Shown here piece by piece: positions 48,318-63,984 of a stretch of 64,000 nucleotides of DNA. This DNA is from Onchidella celtica. Taxonomy: Eukaryota > Mollusca > Gastropoda > Systellommatophora > Onchidiidae. Below the pieces are notes generated by a model. The model made no database searches and was not told where the DNA came from. It saw only the letters and a program-made list of their open reading frames with translations. The stretch covers positions 84,084,677 through 84,148,676 of the forward strand of contig OZ007567.1 of the NCBI GenBank assembly GCA_963931925.1, read 5' to 3'. Each line of letters opens with the position of its first letter. Positions within the stretch are counted from its first letter, which is position 1. The position numbers were made by a program, and so were the translations under genes.

Positions 48318-50990
48318 GTAAGTGAATTTGAAAAGACTGATAAAATGAATGGTTCACGCTGATAGAATACATCTTCTTGTGGAGAGGGAAAAAAATCCCA
48401 GAACTACCCAACAAGGATTCGATATCAGTTTGTTTGTTTTTTCGTTTGTTTGTTAATTTTATATCCTGCATGCTTACAAACAACCATATTTCTACAGTGA
48501 AATGTGAAAAAGGTAATGAATTCCACCCCTTGTTAATTTACTAAAGAAATTTCAGTTCTCTCCTCAAGAAAGTTCAAATGCTCTCCAATTCATAGAGACA
48601 TTAGGTGGTCCCTGCTGAATCCCCACACTGTAGGTGTTATTATACGCTCAAAAAACGCAATATTAAGACTCTGTGGGGCAAAATCAAATAGTTTACATTT
48701 TTTATCTATAATGTGCAACGTTTTAGGAAAGACAAAATTAAATACGAAAAGCATTGCTGCGTCTTTGAAATTGACTAGAATTTGGTTCACGAGTGAAAAC
48801 GGTTATTAATAACAGTAACAGCGTTTAGTCTTTCCAGAACTCTTTCGTGTCCATTACATTTTCCTGCTGCTTTGGGCTCCTCCCAAGGTACACTTACTGA
48901 AGACATTTTTAACATGTCTAATGCAAATACGGTAATATGAAATTTAAATATGGTTATGCGTGGTTTCGAAATAAAATATGTATATATAAAGTTAAAATAT
49001 TTATGTAAAAGGGAGTGTAAATACAGAAATAAGACTCCTAGTACAGCAGTACGCTTGTGTGAAGGAAACGGGACGAAAGTTCACATTATTCTTCACTATA
49101 CAGAGAACACTCCTTTCCCATACTTTGATTAGTCAGAAGGTTAAGTGCCTGTTCACAATCACAGGTCCTGCTGTTTGCTCGAGGGGGTTCTAACAGTCTA
49201 GCTTAGACATAACGGGAGCTGTATTTCAGGTATCATTTCAATGATAAGAGCCTTGAGATGTTGATAATAATTTTGTTAGAGTGGGAGAAACCCAAAACTG
49301 TGTGTATATCTGCAAAGACGACCTTTCTGAGTAAGAGACGCAATTTTGTTTAGTTTTGTTTGTTTTAATGAAAAAAAAAGGCTATATTACGCCTTTTCTT
49401 CAAATGTAAGGCATTTCAAGACCTTATAAACATTTATATTTATGGCTGCCTTTTCTGTAAGGAAAAAGGAGGTTCGGGTTAGGGAGAAGAGAGAAGGATT
49501 ATATGAAATAAGAATAAAAAGAATAAAAGAACTTAACATAGTATACTATATGGCCATGTTATCACTTGTCTGTCTTCTTTTTCTCACTCCAGTTTATCTG
49601 AGCACTATCTGGGCAAACATTTCTAAACACCTCACTTTTTCTACCGTTCATTTTCTCAGTGCTCTGTCTCTCCAGAGCTTTGAGCTTCTGCCTTCCTTCA
49701 TTTACTTCTACTACCCCAGAACAAGTTGAGTATGATCAGAGTCTCGACAGGTGACTAGTCTGGAAAGAACCTAGTAATGAATGTGCATTAATTTATTACT
49801 GGTGTTTAGTGCACTCCATGGGCTGTTTTAATGTTGTCGCTAAGCCTCTCACGGGATCTCACAGGAAAAAAAAAACAAAAAAACTTTCACTTAAAATAAA
49901 ACCTATCGGTATCAGTCACACCTGTCACCTACCCGATATCTTCCACTGACACAACTGTTAACTGTTGCCGCCATATGTATAATAAAGTAATACTCATATC
50001 AATCGGATATTCCAATTTACTTTTTATTTGATGCACCGGGTGATCCTCAAATTTCCATTATTTTCTCAGAAAATATCTGTCCATGCTGTGTTGAAAGCAT
50101 AAAAAGAACACATTAAACATAACGTACGACAAGATCTCGGGAATCCAAATTAGATTACCAATTTGTACAGTTCACCAGTTCGTGATCATCCGAATTAATT
50201 CTTCGTCCTGCTCCACATTTTCAGTTGGTTTCTTTTTTCGAGTCTGCCTCTTTCTTTTTCAGCTACTTCGATCTTTTGTTTCATCTCGTTTATAATACGA
50301 AACTTGTAGTCGGATGTCATCATGATGAAGAAAAGTGCCAATGAAGAGAAGGCGAGACAATATGGTTAAAAAGAAAAACAAAATCTGATTTTGCGAGAAG
50401 TGTAATTAAATTCCTCATGCTTTATAAACATGCGGGCTAAACTCTTCTGATCAAAGGAAGGCTATATAGGCACATGCCGTATCCCAAAAAGAGGGCGCTG
50501 TCAAGGTATAATACGGAATATGAGCTATGGCCTGTAATTTAATATTGCTCAGTTGTAAATAAATTATGTTGTGCTTTGTACTGGAATCCCATGTCGTGAT
50601 TTGGAAGTTAACTCATTGTTGTGTTCATGATTACATGACCAGCGGTGATGTTACTGGCCTCCATTTGACGGGTGGAGAGAAAACAAACGTACAACATATT
50701 AGAATGTTTACAAAGTTCTTGAAACACATTAATGAAACGAAGAGATTCCGTTAACCATGCTATAAATAATGCTGTGATTTTGGTTTATCGGCTTGTAATG
50801 GCGTTTTGCACTGTCGCTAACCGTTATTGCCTGTTGGGATCTTTGTTTTCGGAGTATCTCTGCCCTTGGCATTTGTACCTCTCTTTTTATTGTTTTTTGC
50901 TGTTGTTGTATTTGTATTTGTAAACTTCTTTGATCCCATGGGGGGAGGGGGGATTAAGTGGGGTGTTTTATTCTCTTTTGCCCCGTTGGC
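48318..50990 (+). other. Start of the first conopressin intron, no repeat resolved
   Basis: I looked for the neurophysin pattern of Cys-x2-Cys-Gly-Pro with matching splice sites here and further right and did not find it. AT-rich, with poly-A and poly-T runs only. Confidence 0.45.
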
Positions 50991-51165
50991 AGGCCTTGTT
51001 ACGCCTGCTCTTCGACTTCTAACTGCCAAGGTATCTTTAACGTACACACGGGCCCTCCGAGGTTTTCGTCCGTATCTGGGAAGACTAGGTGCTCGATCCT
51101 ACCTACCATAGGATCAGGGACAGGAAATTTCCCCAAATTTCCAACATGCCCGCACCGACCGGGAA
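50990..51165 (+). mobile_element. SINE, left member of an inverted pair (degraded head)
   Basis: Contains AACTGCCAAGGTATCTTTAA, TTTTCGTCCGTATCTGGGAA and a broken tRNA-like remnant CATGCCCGCACCGACCGGGA. It leads into the arm at 51,180-51,240, which is inverted in the right-hand member. Confidence 0.45.
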
Positions 51166-51344
51166 GCGTAATTTTTTTTTTCTGTACGAGCTTTATCAAA
51201 TTCAGGAGCGAGGCAGCAATAGAACCCCAAACACAGGACAGCTCCAACACATCCCAGGGATTTTCGGTGACGTTTAGAGTCAAATCAGGCACAGTCCACA
51301 GATAGCAGGACCCATGGCAGTGTTCGATAGGACGAGAAATCCCT

Positions 51345-51494
51345 TAGCCAATGACCTGTGTTTGGGGGTCTGTTGCTGCCCCTCTCCTGAATTTGCCAAA
51401 GCTCGTACGGAAAAGAAATCACGCGACCGGGAACCGACCCGGTACCTCCGGCATGAGAGGCGAACACCTTCCCTCTAGACCAATGGGTCCCCAG
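51345..51494 (-). mobile_element. tRNA-derived SINE with intact head (right member of inverted pair)
   Basis: On the minus strand the head reads GGGGACCCATTGGTCTAGAG, with an A box (TGGTCTAGAGGGAAGG), then CTCTCATGCCGGAGG and a B box (GGGTCGGTTCCC). Spacing and sequence resemble a tRNA-Glu-derived SINE. The following body (51,353-51,417) is inverted relative to 51,180-51,240: TCCTGAATTTG, TGTTGCTGCC and CCTGTGTTTGGGG pair with the left copy. Confidence 0.65.
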
Positions 51495-53635
<2,141 letters not shown>

Positions 53636-53639
53636 CAAT

Positions 53640-53983
<344 letters not shown>

Positions 53984-54585
53984 GATCCTGGCTTAGCTCG
54001 TTTGCTTGTTAATATTAATTATAAGGCAGCCTTTTATCATTGTATGCACAGTAAATTATTTCTGGTCTGATTTTGTCGTGTGTTACTGCAAGATTGGTTG
54101 TACATCAACAAAAGACTGAACAAATCTACGTGTTGTCATGTGTTTGTCTTTGGTGCGGATCTGTTTGCAGAACGGGATACACGATGGCTATGGAAAGATA
54201 ACAGCTTATCACAATTTTAGATCCACGACAGGAATTGTCAAAAAATATCTGAAGTACTGAAGGAATGTCCCGGAAATACGGACAAAACAAAAATAATAAA
54301 AGTCCAAAACTAGTTACTCTCGTTGACGAGCGGAAATGACTTTTCAAAAAAATTCATGTTAGATCTAATCTTGGTTTTAAGATGATGAATCATCTGGCTT
54401 TTGCAGAATTTTTTTTTTTTTTTTTTGTAACTGCTCTAGTCATGCAGTTGGAGCCCCAAGTATAAACCGATCGGCTGGACCTCACACGACTATGAAAGCC
54501 GTCTTGTTCTCAGTTTTTGGCCATTTCTGCACTATTTCTCAAGCACATGTGAACGATGGTTACAGATCACGGGTGCCATATACAC

Positions 54586-54676
54586 AATACACACACACGC
54601 GCGCACGCACACACACAAGCACGCATGCACGCACGCGCACACACGCACACACGCACACACTCGCACACAAACACAG
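54586..54676. repeat. (CA)n microsatellite with CG variants
   Basis: CACACGCACGCAC type repeat of about 90 bp. Confidence 0.9.
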
Positions 54677-54939
54677 ATTGAACTGATGTGCTATGACTTG
54701 CAAAGTTCAGTAATAGTCAGACCCGGGACAATAACAGTGTGGCTGTGCAAGAAATGGTGGTTCTGAAAAGGGTTGTAAAAAATGTATTCCCAGACACTTG
54801 TAACGGAAAATGTCTGTAATAATAGAAATGATAATAATAATAATGAAATCTGGATAGAACTGAATGAATGTCTTCACAAATGTTCCCCCAAACCTGTGTC
54901 CAAGTGCAGAATTTATCGGGCGAGGGAGATTGGCCGTAT

Positions 54940-55065
54940 GAATTTTTTTATTTTTTTTTGCTGCTATTTTTTAATGCTTGGAGAAAAATGTTGTTGTTTT
55001 TTTTGTTTGTTGTTGTTTTTTTTGTTTTGCTTTTTTTTTTTTTTGTTGTTTTTTTTGTTTAGTAT
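54940..55065. repeat. T-rich TTG tract
   Basis: T-runs of 8-13 bases separated by G and TTG units. Phe-rich open frames on the plus strand are artefacts. Confidence 0.8.
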
Positions 55066-55789
55066 TGATTAAATGCAGTAATATAAAATTAAATTCTAAA
55101 AAAGGGCGCCAGGTGCATCAGAGAACACTTAGCTTTTTGTCTCGCTAATTACGATTTTTCAAGCTATCGAAAATGTCACCGATTTGAATATTAGGCTATT
55201 AGCAATCAGACTGTGGTTATAATGACTGTGTAGTGTATAATATACTGCTGACACCGGCTTTCGTTGTGTCGGAAGAGCATCGAAAAAGATACTCATTTTA
55301 CTGAAATCGTTCACGGACGATGTCCCATCTTTGTACAATGAAGGTGATTTACGGAAAACTCATTTCCAGTTCTCGAAAGGAGATGTGTGCACTCTTAACA
55401 GTAATAACTGTGGTTTCATTTTCTAGTTGCTGTCAACCAAACTGACTTCTCAGATCCAAGGAAAATGTAAATGAACACCTACGTCGTAAATTGCCATTAA
55501 TTGAAGTATCTGTCTACCATTTCAAAGTTCGTTAAGTCCAAAGCAAGAAATAAAGTCTTGATAGTCTATACATAGTTTAAAAATAAATTTCATTATTCTG
55601 TTGTTGTTTTGATATAAATTTTAGTGTCACTCGGTCCGCTCTGATTTTTTATTTTTCAAATTCTCTCTTCCCGTTGAGCCTTGCAGTGTTCTTTTTCAAT
55701 TTAAATCAGTTATTCAGATACATAAATCTTCTTTTCATGTCCACAGTTTTTGTCCTTTCTTTCTTTAACCGCATCCCGTTTTTTGTTAT

Positions 55790-55945
<156 letters not shown>

Positions 55946-55949
55946 ACCT

Positions 55950-56900
55950 AAATTACTTCATTATCGCTTCACAATGTCAAATTTTGCTCTGAACTCACAA
56001 CCTATCACGCACGACATCTACAGATTAAAATTAGAGATTTGGTGCTCTTACAGTTTCATGTTTGATAATCGTTTTGATGCCATTTTACGCGAGCATATCT
56101 GAATGCTATCACATTCAATGTGTTAATCTATTTACTCTTCTGGCTCTTCTGTTCTTGAGCCCAATCTGATGTGATCGTACTGTAGCATATCTGGCGCCAT
56201 TAACCCTATTCATCTCCACTTTGTATTGTGCCCATTACTATAAAGCTGCCCAACGACCGTTGGCAGCAGTAAGTAATCGGTGGACTTAAATTCAGTGACT
56301 TGATTCTGAACAAAGCTGTGTCTCACTGGAACACAGATAATTATGTTCAGATAGGAATATGACGATGGACATATAACTGACCTGTATAGTGACATTTTGC
56401 GTGATGTCCAGATCTTTGTGTCAAGTCAAAACCTACTTACTAGGAGACTTAACTGAAATTAATGTTTAGAAGAACATGAACTGAATGCAAGCACAAGGTT
56501 ATAGCCAAAGTTTTTTGGCTTTTTTTATTTTCGAAATGACTCAAATGTGACTTCACCCTAGTCTTAACTAGATCTAACCTCTCCAGTTGGAAACTGTACT
56601 GGTACAACCCTCAAATGCTCTAATTTACTAAGAATTAAAAATACTGTCAAACATTCTACCAGGTTTTAGAGGTTAATCAATACTCTTATCAGCGTACAGA
56701 AATTACATCCAACAATGCAATCCCTGAAATTGAACCTTCTTAAACAAAACATTAACTCCAATCTATTTTTTATTTAAAACCCAAAAAACTACGGCTCAAC
56801 CACTCCTACGTCAAGGAGGCCTTTCATTGAACATGTCAAACGACAAATGAACTCGGAAGATAAGCGAGGAAAGCAAACAGAAAATTATCACATGAGTTTT
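55950..56900. other. Conopressin intron, no feature
   Basis: AT-rich sequence without recognised repeats or exons. Confidence 0.4.
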
Positions 56901-56921
56901 TGCGTAGTGTAATCTTCACTT

Positions 56922-57050
56922 CACTTCCGCTTGTGATCCCTCCTGGGACATAGGCCGCCATCAAGAGCTCTCCAGGCATCCCGGTCCTGGGCCAGTCGTT
57001 CCAGCTGTGAGACCCATCTTCTTGCCAGGTGTTTCGTGTAATCGACGAGT
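56922..57050 (-). pseudogene. LINE 3' remnant (RT C-terminus tail)
   Basis: The minus strand reads KHLARRWVSQLERLAQDRDA followed by WRALDGGLCPRRDHK, the last residues of RTE-like LINE polyproteins. The LINE at 60,747 ends in a similar way (RLAHDREGWKVFVGGLYPD). Only about 40 codons remain. Orientation is opposite to the full LINE. Confidence 0.65.
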
Positions 57051-57269
57051 ACACAAAAACCGTCCTTTAACGAAGCTTTGCCTTGGGTTTGTGTTTCATG
57101 GATCTGTGCGACTCGTTCGCAGGTAGTCGAGCATGATCGGGTGTTCTGGCTTGAAATAAATAAAACTATCTTTCAAATCTTTAATAGTTTGATAAAATTT
57201 ATACCGAACTATTTACCTCTATTTATGAAATTTAGAAGCTGTGCAGAAGAAACATAAATAAAGTATCCA

Positions 57270-57345
57270 AATATACCGCAAAAGGCGCAAAGTGGCCGTT
57301 ATTGTGCCAACTCGCCGTACGCGCGAAACCCAAACTCGAACTCAA
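57270..57345 (+). repeat. Second copy of the 1,230-1,330 repeat
   Basis: GCAAAGTGGCCGTTATTGTG followed by CGCGAAACCCAAACTC matches the copy at 1,256 with a few substitutions. Flanks differ. Confidence 0.5.
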
Positions 57346-57349
57346 AAGT

Positions 57350-58380
57350 CAAACTTTCATGTCGATACCAAAAACCAGAGATATCCATTTCTTTTCTGAC
57401 ATGCTAATACTTAGAGATGATGCGAACTTAATTTATTTTCTGTTTATAATGTTTTATACTACATATCATTTTTTTACAGCTAACATCTCATTGTCCCAGT
57501 AGGGCATTATTCTATCTTCGCTTTTTACAAAATTGAAATAAAAGGCCATGATATGGAATAGCAAAGTATGTTCTATCATTTTCTACAACAGCCGTGAAGA
57601 TATCTCTCCTCTGAGCGGAGATCTGAAGGTGTTAAAAAGTTGCTCTAACACTGTGTAAAGTTTAACACTTTACAAGCGAGTTTCTCACGTCGCCCTGATG
57701 TGGAGATGGAATGAGACAGTACTCTGGCGATGGCCTGTAGATTTCTTTTGAATTAACCAAATTTAATATCCCTAAAGACAGGTAATCATTTTCACACCAG
57801 CGACTTGAAGGATTAAGAGGTCAAAGGACTGGGGGGGGGGGGGGGGGGAGGGGTTGGCCAACATAAATTATTGTATTTGTTAGTAGAACATATTTCATGT
57901 CGACATCGGGATATAATCACTAGTGTACACACCATCGATAATGTCTGAAAATAGCCAATTGAAATTTATGTAATATATAATATTATCTTTCTCTTGATGA
58001 TCACACAAGAGCCAGTGTTAGTACATGTACAGTAACCAAGCCGACGCCGCTGGAAGCCACTGATAACTTTTTTGATATTGTCATACCCAGATTTAAACTA
58101 AACCAAAAATCTACACGCCAAATCGGGGCTTATCCTTGCAACAGAGCGAGTCTACAGCGGCAGGCTGCCATTGTCTTTCTTAATCAAGTCGGTTTGTAAA
58201 GGCTGCGTGTACCGTTAACCTGTGCTTGATTTCTTTTGATTTGCACCGCGTTGTTTTCGTTTATGAATTGGAATGTAGAAAATATGTGTGGTTGGTAGGC
58301 AAATATTGTAGTCCTTACAGTAATTTTGTATAGCATGTGCGGTCAGATAACATAGACGCCATTTCTGTTTTCTTATCAAC
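57350..58380. other. Conopressin intron, no feature
   Basis: A G-run of about 19 lies at 57,830-57,850. Nothing else recognised. Confidence 0.4.
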
Positions 58381-58382
58381 AA

Positions 58383-58530
58383 CCGACTTTTATCGGCCAA
58401 GTAGTTGGATGGTGATGTCATCTCAATTAGTTTCAACCAAGCCCGTGCACCAACCAACTGGTTGAATTTCATTGAGACTAAATGTCATGACGTCACCATC
58501 CAATTAGTTGGCCGCTCAAAATTGGCCTGC
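58383..58530. mobile_element. Fold-back element, relative of 24,540-24,715
   Basis: GGCCAAGTAGTTGGATGGTG near the left is mirrored by CACCATCCAATTAGTTGGCC near the right (imperfect complement), with ACCAACTGGTTG close to the centre. No protein; target duplication not identified. Confidence 0.55.
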
Positions 58531-58539
58531 GTGGGCTTA

Positions 58540-59880
58540 GGCTAAAGCAGCATACTGCTTAGACAATCGGGCCAGTTGTCCAATACCATTGTCACAGTCA
58601 ACGTACCTGTAGATCTGTACTGTTTTCAGTCGCATAACAAGCGTTTTACGTTACAGTTTTGTCGGACTCAGTGAACAAAATTACCACACGCCAACTGTTG
58701 TATCACGGTATCTCTATTGCACACATGCGTTCTCCCAAATACATTTGCCAATACTGCATACAGCCAAATGCCATACGTTATCAATTCACATGAAATTACA
58801 TTCTTCTTTAGCTCATCTTTCTTCTTCTTCTCCTGCCATTTTCTGTTCATCTTCTTCTTTAGACGCCCGGCAATTTTCTTAAGCCATATCATTATATTAT
58901 AAAGGAAGTGAGGCCTCCGAGATAATTGTGAAAGTCTTTTTAACTGCTGGGCCGTACATTCTCCAAACGATATTACTCATAGAAAGACGCGAAGGTGTGC
59001 GTGGGTGTATTTTTAGAGGTCTTGAAGTTCGCTATATTTTTTCAATACTATCGTAGACTTTGAGCCACAAGTGAGTCGAACAAAAGAAAGTGGTCTGACA
59101 TTTTGAGCCGAGGAAAAAAGGTGCCTTTTCTTCGAGTAAATTTAAAAAGTAGGACAGGAAATTTCGTTCTGCACCCCAATTTGCACACTAATGATCGAAA
59201 CTCAACTTTAAAAATCACATCTCTGTACCCTCCAGGTCAGCGGACCAACTAGTTCTATCAAAGAACAATAGTACGCAGGGGTTTGTATTTATTTTAAGAT
59301 ATACTTTTCCATCACTCTGTGTCATTGTGTCATTGACTGGTCAGGGGCATGTAATTATAGGCCATTGTCTATTGAGAAACTCTTGCAATACCACCTGGTG
59401 TCCTGCCAATCTAAAGATAGAATTTAATCTACAAAACCACAAAATTATCTTCTGGTATACGGTGGTTCGATGACGTCAGCAATACTCTGGTCCAAAGCCT
59501 TCCACCCCGCTCTAATAGATTATAGTGCCGTGCGTCAGTGTATACTCAAACAGTGACCAATACTTCTGTACACCAAACTTAATTGGCGTCACCTTCGCTG
59601 GGCCCAGTTTTATGATCAGCACAATGCAGCAGTGAAAAAAGCATTATTTAAAGTATTTTATTGTAGTCAGACATTGCTGATGTCAAGAACAGATTAAGTT
59701 CATAAATGCCGTGCTAGGTCACGAGTGCATGAGTTAATTTTTTACGATGTTGTTGATTAGATCCAGCGTAATTTGTCCTTGAGCTGTTCTCGTGAACAGT
59801 TTGTTTTGAAACATTTTTTTTCCTTGCAAATGGTTAAGGAATATGTGTAGGTAAACTAGGGATGGCAGAATATCTCCAGT
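58540..59880. other. Conopressin intron, no feature
   Basis: Pyrimidine-rich TTCTTCTTC patch at about 58,800-58,865. No exon or transposon end identified. Confidence 0.4.
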
Positions 59881-59895
59881 TCGGGAGTAATAGCA

Positions 59896-60746
59896 TTGTT
59901 AGAGGGTGTTAGGTGGTTGTAATTGATTTTGACATTCAGTAGTTCGTGAAAGCACGAATTGTGCTGAGTCAAGTTAGTAAGATTTTTGGATTTAATTGTT
60001 ATTAACCTATTTAGAAGACGACCTTGTCTGTCTTAGTGCAAGGCCGTAACCGACTTATACAATAGAATAAATTATACTGCGAGCTCAGCTCGGAGCTGAC
60101 CGCACCAATGAAATATAGGGATTTGGACGGTAGTTGCAGGTGGCTAGACAGTATAAAAGTCAGCCCAGACATATATCCTGCACTCCATACAGAAAACTCC
60201 AATCTGTGCAGGCGTCGGCACGATTCTGCCTGAAGAATCATAAAGTTTTGTACGACTTCATGTCTAGTCCACTATAGACATTTGAGATGAATCCATATGC
60301 CTGAATGAGATATGCCCACCGCTATTGTCCATCGTTTCCTGGTGTCCACCAGGGAATAATCGTAAGTGTTTGTCTATTGATGACTCAACCATGAACGAGG
60401 AGCTGAACATAAGTTATCCAGTAGGACAGGATTGTCGCATATACTAGGAGTGCTACCCAAGAATGCAAGATAAAGATATATATAGACTTGCAACTAGTAT
60501 GAATGTATGGCATACACATCTGTGAATTGTGATTGATTTGTCTGGATGAGGCTGGGAATTGCCAGCCCATCCTAGAGTAGATCTCTAGACTTAACTACGT
60601 CAGTTTGTATTGACGGGCTCGATTATTATAAGCGTTAGGCACAAATAGCTGAGATGACATTGTCGCCAGAGACCATATTAGTGTATTGATTGACATATAG
60701 TAGGCAGACCAGATCTGAGATATATATAATTAGTACTTAGATTGTT
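59896..60746 (+). mobile_element. Possible LTR-like segment interrupted by the right-hand LINE
   Basis: A possible start TGTTAGAGGGTG near 59,898, a TATA box with start-site spacing (GACAGTATAAAAGTCAGCCC at about 60,149), and AATAAA near 60,066. It is compositionally more even than the flanks. The 3' end was not found; it would lie beyond the LINE and the window edge, so this is a weak call. Confidence 0.25.
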
Positions 60747-63700
60747 CGCCCGTGCAGATGCGGAGCTCTCTTGTAGAAGAGGGACAGCAGAGAATACATC
60801 TGACGTGATACTGCGTGTCGTAAGAGGCGACTAAAGGTGCAAAGGTCCTGGTCTCCCGAGAAGAGCCAGTTGGCGGTGGGCCAACTACCCACCCTGTAAA
60901 AATAAACCAGTTACAGAAACACAAGCAAATACTTCAAATCAGTCTTTTATCTTGGGAGAAGGGGGAGCATCTGCACCTGTAGATTCAATGAAGTACAATG
61001 GACAAAGCCGAAAGGACGCCACTGGCCCGACTGCTCCTTCATCAAGCAAGTCACTCCGGATTGCGTCGTGGAATGTCCGCTCCATGTATGAAGCAGGAAA
61101 GAGTGCCCAGGTTACAATGGAGATGAGGCGATACAGACTGCACATACTTGGAGTTAGCGAGACCCGCTGGATACAGTCCGGACTGAAACAACTTAATACT
61201 GGGGAAAAGATTTTGTATTCTGGAAGGGAGGACAAAAAGCATACAGAAGGAGTAGCGATCATCTTGAGCAAGCACGCCCAGAGGTCACTGAGGGGATGGG
61301 AACCCTATGGAAGGAGAATTATATTGGCATCATTTACTACTAAGAACAAGAACATCAACATGAACATTGTGCAGATATACGCCCCAACAAATGAAGCAAC
61401 CGATGAGGACAAGGACGACTTCTACAACCAGCTTCAGGAAATAGTTGACACATTGCCAAGAAAAGATGTGAACATTATAATGGGAGACGCCAATGCCAAG
61501 ATAGGACAGGACAATACAGGGTATGAGGACATTATGGGGTGCAATGGTTTAGGACAAATGAATGAGAATGGAGAGCGGTTTGCAAGTTTCTGCGCATTTA
61601 ACAGCTATGTGATTGGAGGTTCAGTATTCCCACACAAGAGGATCCATAAGGCCACTTGGATTTCACCGGATGGAGTAACTGAAAATCAGATTGACCACTT
61701 TTGCATCACCCGACGATTCAGACGCTCACTAGAGGATGCCATAGTACAGAGAGGAGCAGATGTTGGATCTGACCATCACATGCTGCTGGCAAGACTCAAA
61801 CTCCGCCTCAAGAAACAAGGTACCAGAGCAGGAACAAAGAGGAGAAAGTTTCAAGTGAGCCTTCTGGATGGAGACAAGAAGGAAGAGTTCCAGCTGACAC
61901 TGAGGAATAGATTCAAACCCCTTGTTGACCTCGAAGAGACAGTAGATTTGGAGACTCACTGGGCTAAGGTAAAAGGAGTATTTACATCAACATGTCAGGA
62001 TGTTATTGGGGAAAAGAAAGTGGAACACAAGGAATGGATCAGTCAAAAATCACTGGACTTGATAAGGATAAGAAGAGACCTAAAAGAACGGGTAAATGCA
62101 AGTCGTACAAGAAGCTCAAGAGTTGGTAACCAGGAAGAGTACCGAGCATCAGCTAAAGAGGTCAAAAAATCAATTAAAAAAGACAAAGAGGAGTTCATAG
62201 GAATGTTAGCAGAGAAAGCAGAGAAGGCAGCAACAGGAGGACACATGAGGATCCTCTACCAGACTACAAAGACTCTTGCTGGAAAATATGGAAAACCTGA
62301 AGTTCCTGTCAAGGATTACAACAGGAAGGCTATTTTTGGAAAGGAAGCTCAGGCAAAAAGATGGATAGAACATTTTAACAGCCTCTTGAACAGACCTCCT
62401 CCAAGCAACCCACCCGACATTCTACCCGCAAGAAATGATTTACCGATCAGTTGCGACCCTCCGACTAAAGCAGAGATTAATGATGCCATAAAGCAGTTAA
62501 ATCGAGGCAAGGCAGCTGGACCAGACCAGATCCCACCAGAGGCGCTGAAGGCAGATGCAGAGGGTCTGCACTCACTATTCTCGAGGATTTGGATCGGAGG
62601 CAAGTTTCCAAAGGACTGGAAGGAAGGACACCTCGTGAAGCTCCCAAAAAAAGGGGACCTCAGCAATTGTAGTAACTACAGAGGAATCACACTTCTCTCC
62701 ATCCCAGGAAAGGTTTTCAATCGGATTATTCTCAAGCGAATACAGAATGCAACAGACCAAAAACTTCGCGAGGAGCAAGCTGGTTTCAGGAGTAATCGAT
62801 CAACCACCGACCAGATCGCCACGCTGAGAATCATAGTAGAGCAGTCGCTAGAGTGGAACTCCCAACTGATAGTGAACTTCCTTGACTACGAGAAGGCCTT
62901 TGATAGCATCGATAGAGAAACACTGTGGAGAATATTGAGACATTATGGAATCCCAGAGAAGATGGTGAATCTTATCAAGAGCATGTACGAGGGAACAAGT
63001 TGCAGAGTCGTACATGATGGTGAGCTTACTGACAGCTTTGATATCAAGACTGGTGTTAGGCAGATATTAATGTTTGCTGTCCCCATTTCTGTTTATCCTG
63101 GTGATTGATTGGCTTATGAAAGAAACCACCAGTGGAGGAAGAAATGGCATACAATGGACCCCATGGACACAGCTGGACGATCTAGATTTTGCAGATGACT
63201 TGGCACTATTGTCGCACACACACGACCAGATGCAAGCAAAGACTACAGCTCTAAACAAAATTTCAGAATCTATTGGATTGAGGATACATCCCGCGAAGTC
63301 GAAGGTCCTAAAAATTGTTGCACCCCTAAGCGAACAAGTCACAGTAGGAGATCAACCACTGGAAGATGTAGAGTCCTTCTGCTATCTTGGTAGTATCATT
63401 GACAATAAGGGAGGAACAGAGGCAGAAGTCAAAGCACGAATTGGAAAGGCACAGGCAGCTTTCACATCCTTAAGCAAGATTTGGAGAACCAAGGATATAT
63501 CTCTAAAAACAAAGCTGAGGATATTCAACTCGAACGTGAAGTCAGTCCTGTTGTATGGATGTGAGACTTGGAATGCGTCCCAGGCCTGCATAAAGAGAAT
63601 CCAAGTTTTCATCAACAGATGTTTGAGGAAGCTACTTAAGATCAGATGGACAGACAAGGTAAGCAATGAAATTGTATGGAAAAGAACAAGACAGAACCCA

Positions 63701-63984
63701 GTCAGAGAGGATATTGGTAGGAGGCGATGGAGATGGATCGGCCACACTCTCAGGAGGCCAGGAAACAGCATCACGAAGAAGGTATTGGACTGGAATCCCC
63801 AGGGCAAGAGATCAAGAGGAAGGCCGCGCGGAACGTGGAGAAGAGCCAGAGAAAATGATGTGCAACGAAGCGGAAAGACTTGGAATAATGTAAAGAGGCT
63901 GGCCCATGATAGAGAGGGATGGAAGGTGTTTGTTGGTGGCCTATACCCTGATCCAGGGTGAGAAAGGCAATGATGATGATGATG
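60747..63984 (+). mobile_element. Full-length RTE-like LINE with 12-bp target duplication
   Basis: 3,238 bp bounded on both sides by ACTTAGATTGTT (60,735-60,746 and 63,985-63,996). The 5' UTR is about 205 bp and includes CGTAAGAGGCGACTAAAGG. One endonuclease-RT frame with a single frame break follows, then a very short 3' UTR ending in (ATG)n/(GAT)n instead of poly-A, a hallmark of RTE-type tails. Same orientation as the other LINE, but the proteins are clearly different. Confidence 0.93.
60952..63961 (+). pseudogene. LINE endonuclease-reverse transcriptase with one frame break
   Basis: The first frame runs from ATG 60,952 to a stop at 63,106-63,108. The second frame, one base over, is open from before 63,074 to TGA at 63,959-63,961. 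The endonuclease has N41 (SWNVRSM), E70 (SETRW), D179 and N181 (MGDANAKIG) and D274-H275 (GSDHHML). The RT has NYRGITLLSIPGKV, AGFRSNRSTTDQI, LDYEKAFDSID (D645) and, in the second frame, LDFADDLALLSH. The break lies at about 63,061-63,067, directly after GVRQ, where a few unrelated bases replace the usual Gly-Cys codons and shift the frame. The C-terminus (LLYGCETWN, RWRWIGHTLRRPG) is complete. Without the break the product would be about 1,000 residues, normal for RTE. Confidence 0.92.
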
